From Telluria mixta (GTDB lineage Bacteria > Pseudomonadota > Gammaproteobacteria > Burkholderiales > Burkholderiaceae_D): 64,000 nucleotides of DNA. The stretch lies in NCBI RefSeq assembly GCF_029223865.1, contig NZ_CP119520.1, positions 248,001 through 312,000 on the forward strand. The letters run 5' to 3'. Numbering within the stretch: the first letter of the stretch is position 1; each line of letters begins with the position of its first letter. This document shows, piece by piece, positions 26,936 to 34,382 of the stretch. A model generated the notes under the pieces. It was not told where the DNA came from, made no database searches, and saw nothing but the letters and a program-made list of their open reading frames with translations. A program made the translations under genes and the position numbers.

Positions 26936-26955
26936 AAGTTGCAAATAATTAACAA
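26936..26955 (+). promoter_or_regulatory. Conserved element upstream of kinase 3
   Basis: Begins AAGTTG and ends TAACAA, matching 16 of 20 bases of the element before kinase 1. TATAAT at 26924-26929 could be a -10 box, which would place this element at the transcript start. Confidence 0.5.
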
Positions 26956-26999
26956 TGCATAACCGGCGTGCGCCGAAGAGATGTGGAGATGGGATTTTC

Positions 27000-28853
27000 A
27001 TGGCGACGACGCTGAGAGACGCTTTTTCGGTCACCCGCCTCTCGTTCTGGGCCGGCGCACTGCTGTCGTCACTGGTCGGCAGCCTCCTGTACATCGTGAC
27101 GGCGCACTCGATCGAAGGCGACGCCGAGACGCGTTTCGTCAACCATGCCAGGCACGCGCAGAGCGTGATCAGCGTACGCGTCAAGTCATACACGGACCTG
27201 CTCCGCGCCGCGGGCAGCATGCTGCAGAGTACGGACATCATGACGCACCGCCGGTTCCACGAATACGTGCGGGGACTGGATTTGCCGCGCAATTATCCGG
27301 CGGTCGACAGCATGAATTTCGCGGCCTGGGTCACCGAGTCCGACCGCGTCGCCTTCATGGATGACCTGCGCGAGGAAATGCAACGCCATCTCGGCAAGGA
27401 CGTGCAACTCGAGATCTCGCCGCCGGGTCTCCGCCCCTATTATCTGGCGATGGCCTACTTCGAACCCGACCCGAAGAACCCCGCGCTCTACGGCATCGAC
27501 CTGGCCACCAATCGCTACTTCAGCAGGCAATTGATGGAGTCGCGCGACCAGGGCACGCTGTACGCGTCCGGCACGCCGATCCCGGCGTTGTCCACCCCGA
27601 ACAACATCTACCTCGGGATGCGCGCACCGATCTACCGCTTCGGCATGCCGGTCAACGACGTCGAACAACGCCGTGCGGCCTATGTCGGTTCGCTCGGGAT
27701 CGCATTCAACCTGCCCAAGCTGCTGAACGGCGTCATCGACGAGGTCCCGATCAAGGGCCTGCGCATGACCTTGTACGATATCGGCGCCGGCATGGATGCC
27801 GCCGGCCGCGATGTCACCGGACGCCCGCTCGCGCTGTTCGACAGCCGCGGCACGACCCGCGATCCGACGCCGGCACTCGACAGCGGCGACGACGTATTCA
27901 CGACCACGCTGCCGCTCGATTTCAACGGCCGGCCCTGGAAGACCATCTACAGCGTGCACAAGTCCGCGCTATACACGGAGTTCGACACCTATTATCCGAA
28001 GCTGATGATGGCGTTCGGGTTCCTCGGCTCGATTTTGCTGTACGCCCTGCTGCATACGCTGACCTCGTCGCGCCGCGCCGCCCTCTCGCTCGCGCAGGAA
28101 ATGACGAGCGAACTGCGCGAGAGCCAGACCAAGCTGCAGCTGTCGCACCAGAAGCTCAGGCGCCTGGCCGACCACGCGTACCAGATCAAGGAAATTGAAC
28201 GCAAGCGCATCGCGCGCGAAATCCACGACGACCTGGGCCAGAGCCTGCTCGCGCTGCGCATCGAGGCCGAGCTGCTGGCCGGACGCACGAAAGGCACGCA
28301 CAGCCACCTGCACAAGCGCGCCCGCGCCACGCTGCTGCAGATCGACGCGACGATCAAGAGCGTGCGCCAGATCATCAACGACCTGCGGCCGACCGTGCTC
28401 GACCTCGGGCTGTCGGCCGCCGTCGAGTGGCAGGTCAACCAGTTCCAGCGGCGCACGGGCATCCAGTGCGAGATCCAGGACGACCATGGCGAGATCGCCC
28501 TGCCGGACCACTGCGCCACGGCCTTCTTCCGCATCCTGCAGGAATCGCTCACGAACATCGTCCGCCACGCCAACGCCACGCGTGTGAAGGTGGAGCTGCG
28601 CCTGCACGGCGGCTGGCTGTCGCTGACGGTGCGCGACAACGGTTGCGGCCTGCCGCCCGGCGGGCGCAACAAATACGGTTCGTTCGGCCTGGTCGGCATC
28701 GAGGAGCGCATCGTCATCCTCGGCGGCACCTGTGCCGTATTCAGCGAGCCGGACGGCGGCACGACCGTGATGGTATCGGCGCCCGTCGTCGGCGGCCCCG
28801 AGCCCACCTTCTCCCAGGAGCAGGAGCACAGTGCCGGCTCGGCTGTCATCTGA
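27000..28853 (+). CDS. CHASE-type sensor histidine kinase 3 (HisKA_3)
   Basis: 617 residues with the same domain order as kinases 1 and 2. The CHASE-like stretch reads LPRNYPAVDSMNFAAWVTESDR; the transmitter has REIHDDLGQSLLALR and an intact HATPase. Transmitter DNA is almost identical to that of kinase 1 in some stretches and kinase 2 in others, as expected from gene conversion. The C-terminal tail (GGPEPTFSQEQEHSAGSAVI) varies more than the ATPase core. The start MATTLRDAFS lies at 27000 after GGAGATGGGATTTTC. Confidence 0.93.
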   Translation: MATTLRDAFSVTRLSFWAGALLSSLVGSLLYIVTAHSIEGDAETRFVNHARHAQSVISVRVKSYTDLLRAAGSMLQSTDIMTHRRFHEYVRGLDLPRNYPAVDSMNFAAWVTESDRVAFMDDLREEMQRHLGKDVQLEISPPGLRPYYLAMAYFEPDPKNPALYGIDLATNRYFSRQLMESRDQGTLYASGTPIPALSTPNNIYLGMRAPIYRFGMPVNDVEQRRAAYVGSLGIAFNLPKLLNGVIDEVPIKGLRMTLYDIGAGMDAAGRDVTGRPLALFDSRGTTRDPTPALDSGDDVFTTTLPLDFNGRPWKTIYSVHKSALYTEFDTYYPKLMMAFGFLGSILLYALLHTLTSSRRAALSLAQEMTSELRESQTKLQLSHQKLRRLADHAYQIKEIERKRIAREIHDDLGQSLLALRIEAELLAGRTKGTHSHLHKRARATLLQIDATIKSVRQIINDLRPTVLDLGLSAAVEWQVNQFQRRTGIQCEIQDDHGEIALPDHCATAFFRILQESLTNIVRHANATRVKVELRLHGGWLSLTVRDNGCGLPPGGRNKYGSFGLVGIEERIVILGGTCAVFSEPDGGTTVMVSAPVVGGPEPTFSQEQEHSAGSAVI

Positions 28854-28899
28854 ATGAATCGGCCTACTCTGCCTTTCCCATTCTGTACAGCGCCTAAAG

Positions 28900-28967
28900 C
28901 AATAAACGTTATGTAATTGACAAATATCAATAAGTCGCTAAATTGCCTCAAGTACATTGAGCGGGTG
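28900..28967 (+). promoter_or_regulatory. Promoter/operator block of repeat gene 3
   Basis: CAATAAACGTTA (28900-28911, a weakened form of the palindrome), TTGACAAATATCAA (28917-28930) and ATTGCCTCAAGTACATTGA (from 28942). A possible -10 is TAAATT at 28939-28944. The leader from this block to the ATG is about 40-55 bases shorter than in units 1 and 2. Confidence 0.6.
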
Positions 28968-29020
28968 TAAGACGCGTCTCTAAAAAATATTAGCGCAGCA
29001 GCCGATACACCACGTCCAAC

Positions 29021-29034
29021 ACTAGGGCTAGCAG
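29021..29034 (+). promoter_or_regulatory. Conserved 5' leader box of repeat gene 3
   Basis: ACTAGGGCTAGCAG, 27 bases before the start; third copy of the CTAGGGnnAGCAG box. Confidence 0.45.
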
Positions 29035-29060
29035 CACTCAACCATTCAACGAGGATGACC

Positions 29061-29786
29061 ATGAACACCAACGACCTGTTCAAAGCCGTGATGCAACTCG
29101 ACCTGGAACCGATCAAGACGAAACTGATGCACGTGGAATCCGGCGAAGGCTGGAGCCTGGAAAAGGCCAATGCCGTCGAAAAGGAATACCGCCGCTTCCT
29201 GTGCCTGATGAAACTGTATCCGGAAGAAGACACGGCACCGCTCGTCGACGTCGACACGTTCTGGCACTACCACATCCTCGACACGATGAAATACGCCAAG
29301 GATTGCGAGCAGGCGTTCGGCTACTTCCTGCACCACTATCCGTACGTCGGCATGCGCGGCGACGACGACGAACAGTTCCGCCTCGACAGCGGCGAGCGCA
29401 TGCGTGAACTGTACGTAGCCACCTTCGGCGAAGCCTACCCCGGCACGGCCAGCGCGGCGCAGCAGGACGCCGCCTTCTGCGCCGGCCCCCGCGAACAGGC
29501 AACGGCATTTTGCGCCGGTCCGCACAAGCAGGCGACGGCGTTCTGCGCAGGCCCGCACAAGCAGGAGACGGCGTTTTGTGCCGGCCCACACAAACAGGCG
29601 ACCGCGTTCTGCGCCGGTCCGCGCACGACACAGGACAGCGCGGTCAAGGCCGATACCGCTTTCTGCGCCGGTCCGCACGCCAGCGACGTGGCGTTCTGCG
29701 CCGGTCCGCACAAGGCAGCGACGGCATTCTGCGCCGGCCCGCACACGGCGATGAAGGCGGCAAACGCCGCTGCAACGGCCGCCTGA
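29061..29786 (+). CDS. CAGP-repeat protein 3 (eight AFCAGP[H/R] repeats)
   Basis: 241 residues from the ATG at 29061, six bases after GAGG; an ATG at 29055 is the alternative. The N-terminal domain is almost identical to that of protein 2. From residue 138 come eight copies of AFCAGP followed by His (six) or Arg (first and fifth), commonly then Lys-Gln. Spacing is the tightest of the three: four copies at about ten-residue steps (KQATAFCAGPH), so little linker is present. The C terminus is Ala-rich (MKAANAAATAA). No export signal. As in the paralogs the array has one Cys per repeat and no other Cys in it. Confidence 0.9.
   Translation: MNTNDLFKAVMQLDLEPIKTKLMHVESGEGWSLEKANAVEKEYRRFLCLMKLYPEEDTAPLVDVDTFWHYHILDTMKYAKDCEQAFGYFLHHYPYVGMRGDDDEQFRLDSGERMRELYVATFGEAYPGTASAAQQDAAFCAGPREQATAFCAGPHKQATAFCAGPHKQETAFCAGPHKQATAFCAGPRTTQDSAVKADTAFCAGPHASDVAFCAGPHKAATAFCAGPHTAMKAANAAATAA
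29472..29744 (+). repeat. In-frame AFCAGPH/R repeat array (8 copies)
   Basis: Eight coding repeats, the central ones in 30-base units. Phe is constant before Cys; the residue after Pro is His or Arg. Confidence 0.95.
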
Positions 29787-29803
29787 GCAGTCGCTCCAGT
29801 CCG

Positions 29804-29830
29804 ATCCGCCCCACCCGGGCGGATTGTTTT
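29804..29830. terminator. Terminator between repeat gene 3 and the HTH gene
   Basis: ATCCGCCC (29804-29811) pairs with GGGCGGAT (29817-29824), then TGTTTT. It may serve both convergent genes. Confidence 0.75.
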
Positions 29831-29839
29831 ACTGTCGGC

Positions 29840-30112
29840 TCAGGCCAGGCCGGCGCCCGCGGCTGCGCCGTCCGTCCGCACCATCAGCGCACGCAGTTCG
29901 CGGATGCTGTAATCGGACACCTCGTGCATGCGCAGCAGGATGGTCGCGCCGATCGGCAGGGTGTTGTGGCGGATCTTGCTGATCACGGGCGGCGCCACTT
30001 CCAGCAGGCGCGACAGCGCGGCGTCGTTCTTGAGCTTGAGTTTATTGATGATGGCGTCGAGCACCCGGTTCGGGTCGTACTCGGCGCCCTCGGGTATGCG
30101 TCTGATGGGCAT
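29840..30112 (-). CDS. Small helix-turn-helix protein, 90 residues
   Basis: Starts MPIRRIPEGAEYDPNRVLDAI at 30112; an in-frame extension to 30154 lacks support. Residues 27-60 (KNDAALSRLLEVAPPVISKIRHNTLPIGATILLRM) look like a Cro/CI-type helix-turn-helix, and the rest is short flanking sequence. Small proteins of this kind are common in Oxalobacteraceae. It converges on repeat gene 3, so it could be linked to the triplicated module, but nothing proves this. Confidence 0.72.
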   Translation of the reverse strand: MPIRRIPEGAEYDPNRVLDAIINKLKLKNDAALSRLLEVAPPVISKIRHNTLPIGATILLRMHEVSDYSIRELRALMVRTDGAAAGAGLA

Positions 30113-30258
30113 GTTTTTCTTTCGCTTGTGACATCCATGGGAAATTTTCCACAACCCATAGTGGGTTATGGAAAATCAGCCAGTTTCGGGAAATATAAGT
30201 TCTTTGTGTGGTCGCTCTACGGCGTACCCGAATGATACATGGATTAGTTGCGAAATGC

Positions 30259-31140
30259 TTAAGACGCCCTTATGCCGTCGCCCACGTGCGGATAGCGCAG
30301 CCGGGCTCGCAGTTCCTTGCCGAGGCGGCGGTTGTCCAGCTGGCGCGATTCCGACATGAACGACAGCAGCATGGGCGAGACGGCCTTCTCCAGCTCGGCG
30401 CGCGCGAGACGCGGCGGCCGGGCGAGGCCGAATGCGTCGGCCACGAGATCGAAATAATCCCCCATCTTCATGCGCGTGTCGTCGGACGCGTTGTAGACGC
30501 GCCCCGGCCATGCGCGGAACAGCGCCAGCGCGCACAGCCGCGCCAGGTCGTCCGCGTGGATGTGGTTCGTGTACACGTCGTCCGCACCCGCCAGTGCCGG
30601 CGTGCCGCGCTGCAGCCGTTCGATGGGCAGGCGGTCCGCCGCATAGATGCCGGGCGCGCGCAGGATCGCCACCTTGCCCCCGCTCGCCACGGCCCACGCA
30701 CGCAGCACGCGTTCGGCGTCCACTCGGCGCCGCGCACGCGCATTGCGCGGGGCGACGGGCGTCGTCTCCGGGGTTGCCGCGCCGCCGCGGTCGCCGTAGA
30801 CGCCCGTGGTGCTGACATAAACCACCCGCGCGCCGTCGGGTAGAATGGCGGTCAAATTGCGCGTGCGCAAATCGAGCGCGCCGTCCTGCTGTGGCGGCGC
30901 AAGATGAACGACCCGCTGCGCCAATCCGGCCAGCCGCTTCATTGTCCCGGGCCGGTCGAGGTCGGCCACGATGGGAATGGCGCCGGCCGCACGCAGTTCT
31001 GCGCACCGCGCTGGTTGACTCGTCACGGCGAACACGCGAAAACGCTCGCGCACCAGCGGCAGCAGACGCATGCCGACGTCGCCGCAGCCTACGATCAGGA
31101 GGCGCGGCTTGTTGAACCTGACATTGTTTTTTGTATCCAT
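30259..31140 (-). CDS. SDR-family NAD(P)-dependent epimerase-like protein (YeeZ type)
   Basis: A 293-residue extended SDR without an export signal. The nucleotide-binding motif is LLIVGCGDVGMRLL (GxGxxG-like) and VVYVSTTGVYGDRGG contains the conserved Ser/Thr and the Tyr of the GVYG stretch; NHIHADDLARLCALAL and YNASDD are typical of the epimerase group related to E. coli YeeZ. The usual YxxxK Lys is not clear, so enzyme activity is uncertain. Divergent from the ferredoxin-reductase gene, whose start lies 12 bases away. Confidence 0.82.
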   Translation of the reverse strand: MDTKNNVRFNKPRLLIVGCGDVGMRLLPLVRERFRVFAVTSQPARCAELRAAGAIPIVADLDRPGTMKRLAGLAQRVVHLAPPQQDGALDLRTRNLTAILPDGARVVYVSTTGVYGDRGGAATPETTPVAPRNARARRRVDAERVLRAWAVASGGKVAILRAPGIYAADRLPIERLQRGTPALAGADDVYTNHIHADDLARLCALALFRAWPGRVYNASDDTRMKMGDYFDLVADAFGLARPPRLARAELEKAVSPMLLSFMSESRQLDNRRLGKELRARLRYPHVGDGIRAS

Positions 31141-31151
31141 TCGAGGATTGT

Positions 31152-32180
31152 ATGACGTTTCAGATCACTGTCCAGCCCAGCGGCCACCACTACGACTGCG
31201 AGGCCGACGAAACCGTGCTCGCTGCCGCGATCCGCTCCGGCATCGGCCTGCCTTACGGCTGCAAGAACGGCGCCTGCGGTTCCTGCAAGGGCAAGGTCGT
31301 CGAAGGCACGATCCACCACAAGCCGCACCAGGCACGCGCCCTGACCGACCAGGAAAAGCTGCAGGGTCTCGCCCTGATGTGCTGTGCCGTCCCCGAGGGC
31401 GACGTCGTGATCGAAGCGCGCGAAGTGGGCGGCAGCAGCGAGTACCCGGTGCGCAAGATGCCGACCCGCGTCACCGCCATCCGCCGCGCCGCGCCGGACG
31501 TCGCCATCCTCACCTTGCAGCTGCCGGCCAACGAAGCCCTCGCCTACCGCGCCGGCCAGTACATCGAGTTCATGCTCAAGGACGGCAAGCGCCGCGCCTA
31601 CAGCATCGCCAGCGCACCGTCGCTGGGCGGCCCGATCGAGCTGCACATCCGCCACCTGCCGGGCGGGGTGTTCACCGACCAGGTCTTCTCGACGATGAAG
31701 GAGCGCGACATCCTGCGCTTCGAAGGCCCGCTGGGCACGTTCTTCCTGCGCGAAGATTCCAGCAAGCCGATCGTGCTGCTGGCCTCCGGCACCGGCTTCG
31801 CCCCGGTCAAGGCGCTCGTCGAGCACATGATCCACCTGAAGTCGGAACGTCCCGTCGCGCTGTACTGGGGCGGACGCCGGCCGCAGGACCTGTACATGCA
31901 CGAGCTGTGCGAACAGTGGGCGCGCGAGCTGCCCCACTTCACGTACGTGCCCGTCATCTCGGACGCGCAGCCGGAAGACGCCTGGACCGGCCGCACCGGC
32001 TTCGTCCACGCGGCGGTGATGCAGGACATTCCCGACCTGTCGAACCACCAGGTGTATGCGTGCGGCGCGCCGATCATGGTCGATTCCGCGCGGCGCGACT
32101 ACGTCGACCAGTGCGGCCTGCCGGCCGACGAGTTCTACGCCGACGCCTTCACGACGGAGGCGGACCTGGCGCAGCCCTGA
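31152..32180 (+). CDS. Ferredoxin-type 2Fe-2S NAD(P)H reductase (CDP-6-deoxy-delta-3,4-glucoseen reductase-like)
   Basis: 342 residues. Residues 1-90 are a plant-type 2Fe-2S domain (GLPYGCKNGACGSCKGKV plus a later CC pair). Residues 100-200 are an FAD-binding beta barrel with RAYSIASAPS, and residues 205-340 are the NAD-binding half with VLLASGTGFAPVKALVE and YACGAPIMVDSAR. The same layout occurs in AscD/RfbI-type reductases and in oxygenase reductases (BenC, XylA group), so the electron acceptor is undetermined. GAGGA before the ATG at 31152 fixes the start. No dehydratase or oxygenase partner lies nearby. Confidence 0.88.
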   Translation: MTFQITVQPSGHHYDCEADETVLAAAIRSGIGLPYGCKNGACGSCKGKVVEGTIHHKPHQARALTDQEKLQGLALMCCAVPEGDVVIEAREVGGSSEYPVRKMPTRVTAIRRAAPDVAILTLQLPANEALAYRAGQYIEFMLKDGKRRAYSIASAPSLGGPIELHIRHLPGGVFTDQVFSTMKERDILRFEGPLGTFFLREDSSKPIVLLASGTGFAPVKALVEHMIHLKSERPVALYWGGRRPQDLYMHELCEQWARELPHFTYVPVISDAQPEDAWTGRTGFVHAAVMQDIPDLSNHQVYACGAPIMVDSARRDYVDQCGLPADEFYADAFTTEADLAQP

Positions 32181-32299
32181 TGTCCCGGCGGGGTGCACAT
32201 GCAGACGCGATTCCTGTATATCTCGACAAGGATTTGCGGTATGTTCCCGTTTGCCCCGGCCGCGCCGGCCGGTTCCCAAACAAGAAAGGGTCCAACAAC

Positions 32300-33043
32300 A
32301 TGCATAAGACGCTCCGCCGTGCCCCTGTCCTGCTCGCCCTGTCGGCTGCCTTGCTGACGGGCACTCTCCCCGCCCACGCTGCCGACCAGGCCGGCAACAA
32401 CTGGCAAACCGTCCTCGCCAGCCCGCTCCGTACCGACGACGACCGCAAGGGCGACGAACACCGCAAATCCGCCGAGTTCCTGACGTTCGCCCAGGTGAAG
32501 CCGGGCATGAAGGTGCTCGACGTGTCGTCCGGCGGCGGCGCCACCGCGGCCCTGCTGACGGCGGCCGTGGGCAGCAAGGGCGAAGTCTGGGCCCAGAACG
32601 CCAAGCCGAACGCCAAGCTCGACGCGCGCCTGGGCCAGGCCACGCTGCCGAACCTGCACGCCGTCGTGGCGGACTTCAACGATCCGGTCCCGAAAGGCAC
32701 GCCGCCACTGGACCTCATCACGATCAACATGTCGTACCACGACATCGTCAACACGCCGGCCGACCGCGCCGCGCTGAACAAGCGCCTGTACGACGCCCTC
32801 AAGCCGGGCGGCCACCTCGTCATCATCGACAACGCGGCCAGGAAGGGCAGCGGCCTCACGGCCACGAAGACGCTGCACCGCATCGACGAGGACGCGGTCG
32901 TCGACGAGGTGACGAAGGCCGGCTTCAAGGTCGACGCCCGCAGCGACTACCTGCGCGCGCCGTCCGATCCGCGCGAGCAGCCGTTCTTCGAAATGAAGGG
33001 CGCGCCGGACGACAAGTTCGCGATCCGGTTCGTCAAGAAGTAA
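32300..33043 (+). CDS. Exported class I SAM-dependent methyltransferase
   Basis: 247 residues with a clear signal peptide (1-27, ending AHAA). The mature protein has a Rossmann methyltransferase motif (VKPGMKVLDVSSGGGATAALLTAAVGSKGEVW), NMSYHDIVNT in the motif IV region and LKPGGHLVIIDNA in motif V/VI. A SAM-dependent enzyme with an export signal is odd, since SAM is cytoplasmic; similar exported relatives occur in proteobacteria and their function is unsettled. Another possibility is that the N-terminal stretch anchors it in the membrane. Confidence 0.82.
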   Translation: MHKTLRRAPVLLALSAALLTGTLPAHAADQAGNNWQTVLASPLRTDDDRKGDEHRKSAEFLTFAQVKPGMKVLDVSSGGGATAALLTAAVGSKGEVWAQNAKPNAKLDARLGQATLPNLHAVVADFNDPVPKGTPPLDLITINMSYHDIVNTPADRAALNKRLYDALKPGGHLVIIDNAARKGSGLTATKTLHRIDEDAVVDEVTKAGFKVDARSDYLRAPSDPREQPFFEMKGAPDDKFAIRFVKK

Positions 33044-33121
33044 AGCCGCTGTCAAGACAGCGCATTGCGCGGACATCAGGCACAATGAGGGTTGCATTCC
33101 CGCCATTCCCTCTCCCAACCT

Positions 33122-34303
33122 ATGTCCGTGCTTTCTCCGACAGGCCGCCTGGCCGTCCTGCGCAACCGTAACGTCTCCTTCTACCTGTCCTCGCGTTTCC
33201 TCGGCACGCTCGCCGTCCAGATGCAGAGCGTGGCCATCGGCTGGCAGGTCTACCAGATCACGCACAGCCTGTTCGACCTCGGCCTCATCGGCCTCGCCCA
33301 ATTCGCACCGTTCCTCGTCCTGATCCTGTGGGCCGGCCACGTGGCCGACACGCACAACCGCCGCAAGATCGTCATCGCCTGCATGGCCACGCAGCTGCTG
33401 TGCAGCCTGCTGCTCGTCGCGTTCACGCTCTCGGGCAGCAAGACCATATGGCCCGTGTACGCCGTGCTCGTGCTGTTCGGCAGCGCGCGCGCCTTCATGC
33501 AGCCGGCGTCGCAGGCCGTGCTGCGCAACCTCGTCTCCACGAAGGATTTCTCGCAGGCCGTCGCGCTGAGCTCGTCGACGTTCCAGGTGTCCGTGATCGC
33601 CGGCCCGGTGCTGGGCGGCCTGCTGTACGTGTTCGGGCCGAACGTCGTGTATGCCGTGTCGAGCACGCTGCTCGTCATCGCCGTGCTGCTGATGTCCGGC
33701 ACGAAGAGCGCGCCGCAGGCGATGAACAAGGCCCCCGTCAGCTGGCACACGCTGCTGGAAGGCCTGCGCTTCGTGTGGTCGCGGCCGATCGTGCTGGGTG
33801 CGATCTCGCTCGACCTGTTCGCCGTGCTGTTCGGCGGCGCCACCGCCCTGCTGCCCGCCTACGCCCATGATGTGCTGCATGCCGGGCCCACGAGCCTGGG
33901 CCTGCTGCGGACGGCACCCGGCGCCGGCGCCACCTTGTGCTCGATCGCGCTGGCGTTCTGGCCCATCACGCGCAAGGTCGGCCCGTGGATGTTCGGCGGC
34001 GTTGCCCTGTTCGGCGCGGCCACCGTGACGATGGGCCTGACGCACAGCTTTTATGTCGCCCTCGTCGCGCTGTTCCTGCTGGGCGCGGGCGACATGGTCA
34101 GCGTCTACATCCGCCACCTGCTCGTGCAGTACGAGACGCCGGACGAGATCCGCGGCCGCGTCAGCGCCGTGAACGCCGTGTTCATCGGCGCCTCCAACGA
34201 ACTGGGCGAATTCGAATCGGGCCTCACCGCGAGCTGGTTCGGCCTCGTGCGCGCGATCGTGTTCGGGGCGTCGCCACGCTCGTCGTCACCGGCACGTGGA
34301 TGA
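33122..34303 (+). CDS. MFS transporter with a C-terminal frameshift
   Basis: 393 residues as read. Eleven or twelve transmembrane segments of the major facilitator superfamily, Bcr/EntS-like (NVSFYLSSRFLGTLAVQMQSVAIGWQVYQIT; VADTHNRRKIVIACMATQLL between helices 2 and 3). The reading frame departs from the family at 34265-34268 (GGGG): it ends SPRSSSPARG, whereas the +1 frame continues GVATLVVTGTWMKLFPVLSRMD and stops at 34383, overlapping the next start. One base appears to be missing. Whether this is a real mutation or a sequence error cannot be told. The lost tail is the final helix end and may not destroy the fold. Confidence 0.85.
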   Translation: MSVLSPTGRLAVLRNRNVSFYLSSRFLGTLAVQMQSVAIGWQVYQITHSLFDLGLIGLAQFAPFLVLILWAGHVADTHNRRKIVIACMATQLLCSLLLVAFTLSGSKTIWPVYAVLVLFGSARAFMQPASQAVLRNLVSTKDFSQAVALSSSTFQVSVIAGPVLGGLLYVFGPNVVYAVSSTLLVIAVLLMSGTKSAPQAMNKAPVSWHTLLEGLRFVWSRPIVLGAISLDLFAVLFGGATALLPAYAHDVLHAGPTSLGLLRTAPGAGATLCSIALAFWPITRKVGPWMFGGVALFGAATVTMGLTHSFYVALVALFLLGAGDMVSVYIRHLLVQYETPDEIRGRVSAVNAVFIGASNELGEFESGLTASWFGLVRAIVFGASPRSSSPARG

Positions 34304-34382
34304 AGCTGTTCCCCGTGCTGTCGCGCATGGACCGCTTCCCGCACCACGACGCCGAACGGGCGGCCAAGGCCGGGGCCACGTG

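Larger units (their letters stand above)
20471..29830 (+). repeat. Triplicated module: sensor kinase plus CAGP-repeat protein
   Basis: Three head-to-tail units of about 3 kb: unit 1 about 20471-23518, unit 2 about 23576-26832, unit 3 about 26924-29830. Each has a kinase gene, a spacer of about 200-330 bases with a conserved promoter-like block, a repeat-protein gene and a rho-independent terminator. DNA of the kinase 3' halves (for example 21520-22320, 24700-25500 and 28010-28800) is nearly identical, whereas the sensor halves and the repeat arrays differ. This is tandem duplication with local sequence exchange, not an assembly repeat, because unique sequence separates the copies. Confidence 0.95.

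Noticed and set aside
23089..29744. CRISPR array, because of short regularly repeated units
   Set aside because: Repeats are in frame, vary at synonymous sites, lack constant spacer length and encode a constant peptide.
20471..29830. Assembly artefact producing three copies
   Set aside because: Sensor halves, arrays, terminators and spacers all differ between copies, so they are separate loci.
20471..29830. Ordinary RiPP cluster with linked modification and export genes
   Set aside because: No radical SAM, YcaO, lanthipeptide synthetase, protease or ABC exporter is encoded in or next to the module; the precursor idea is therefore kept as a hypothesis only.
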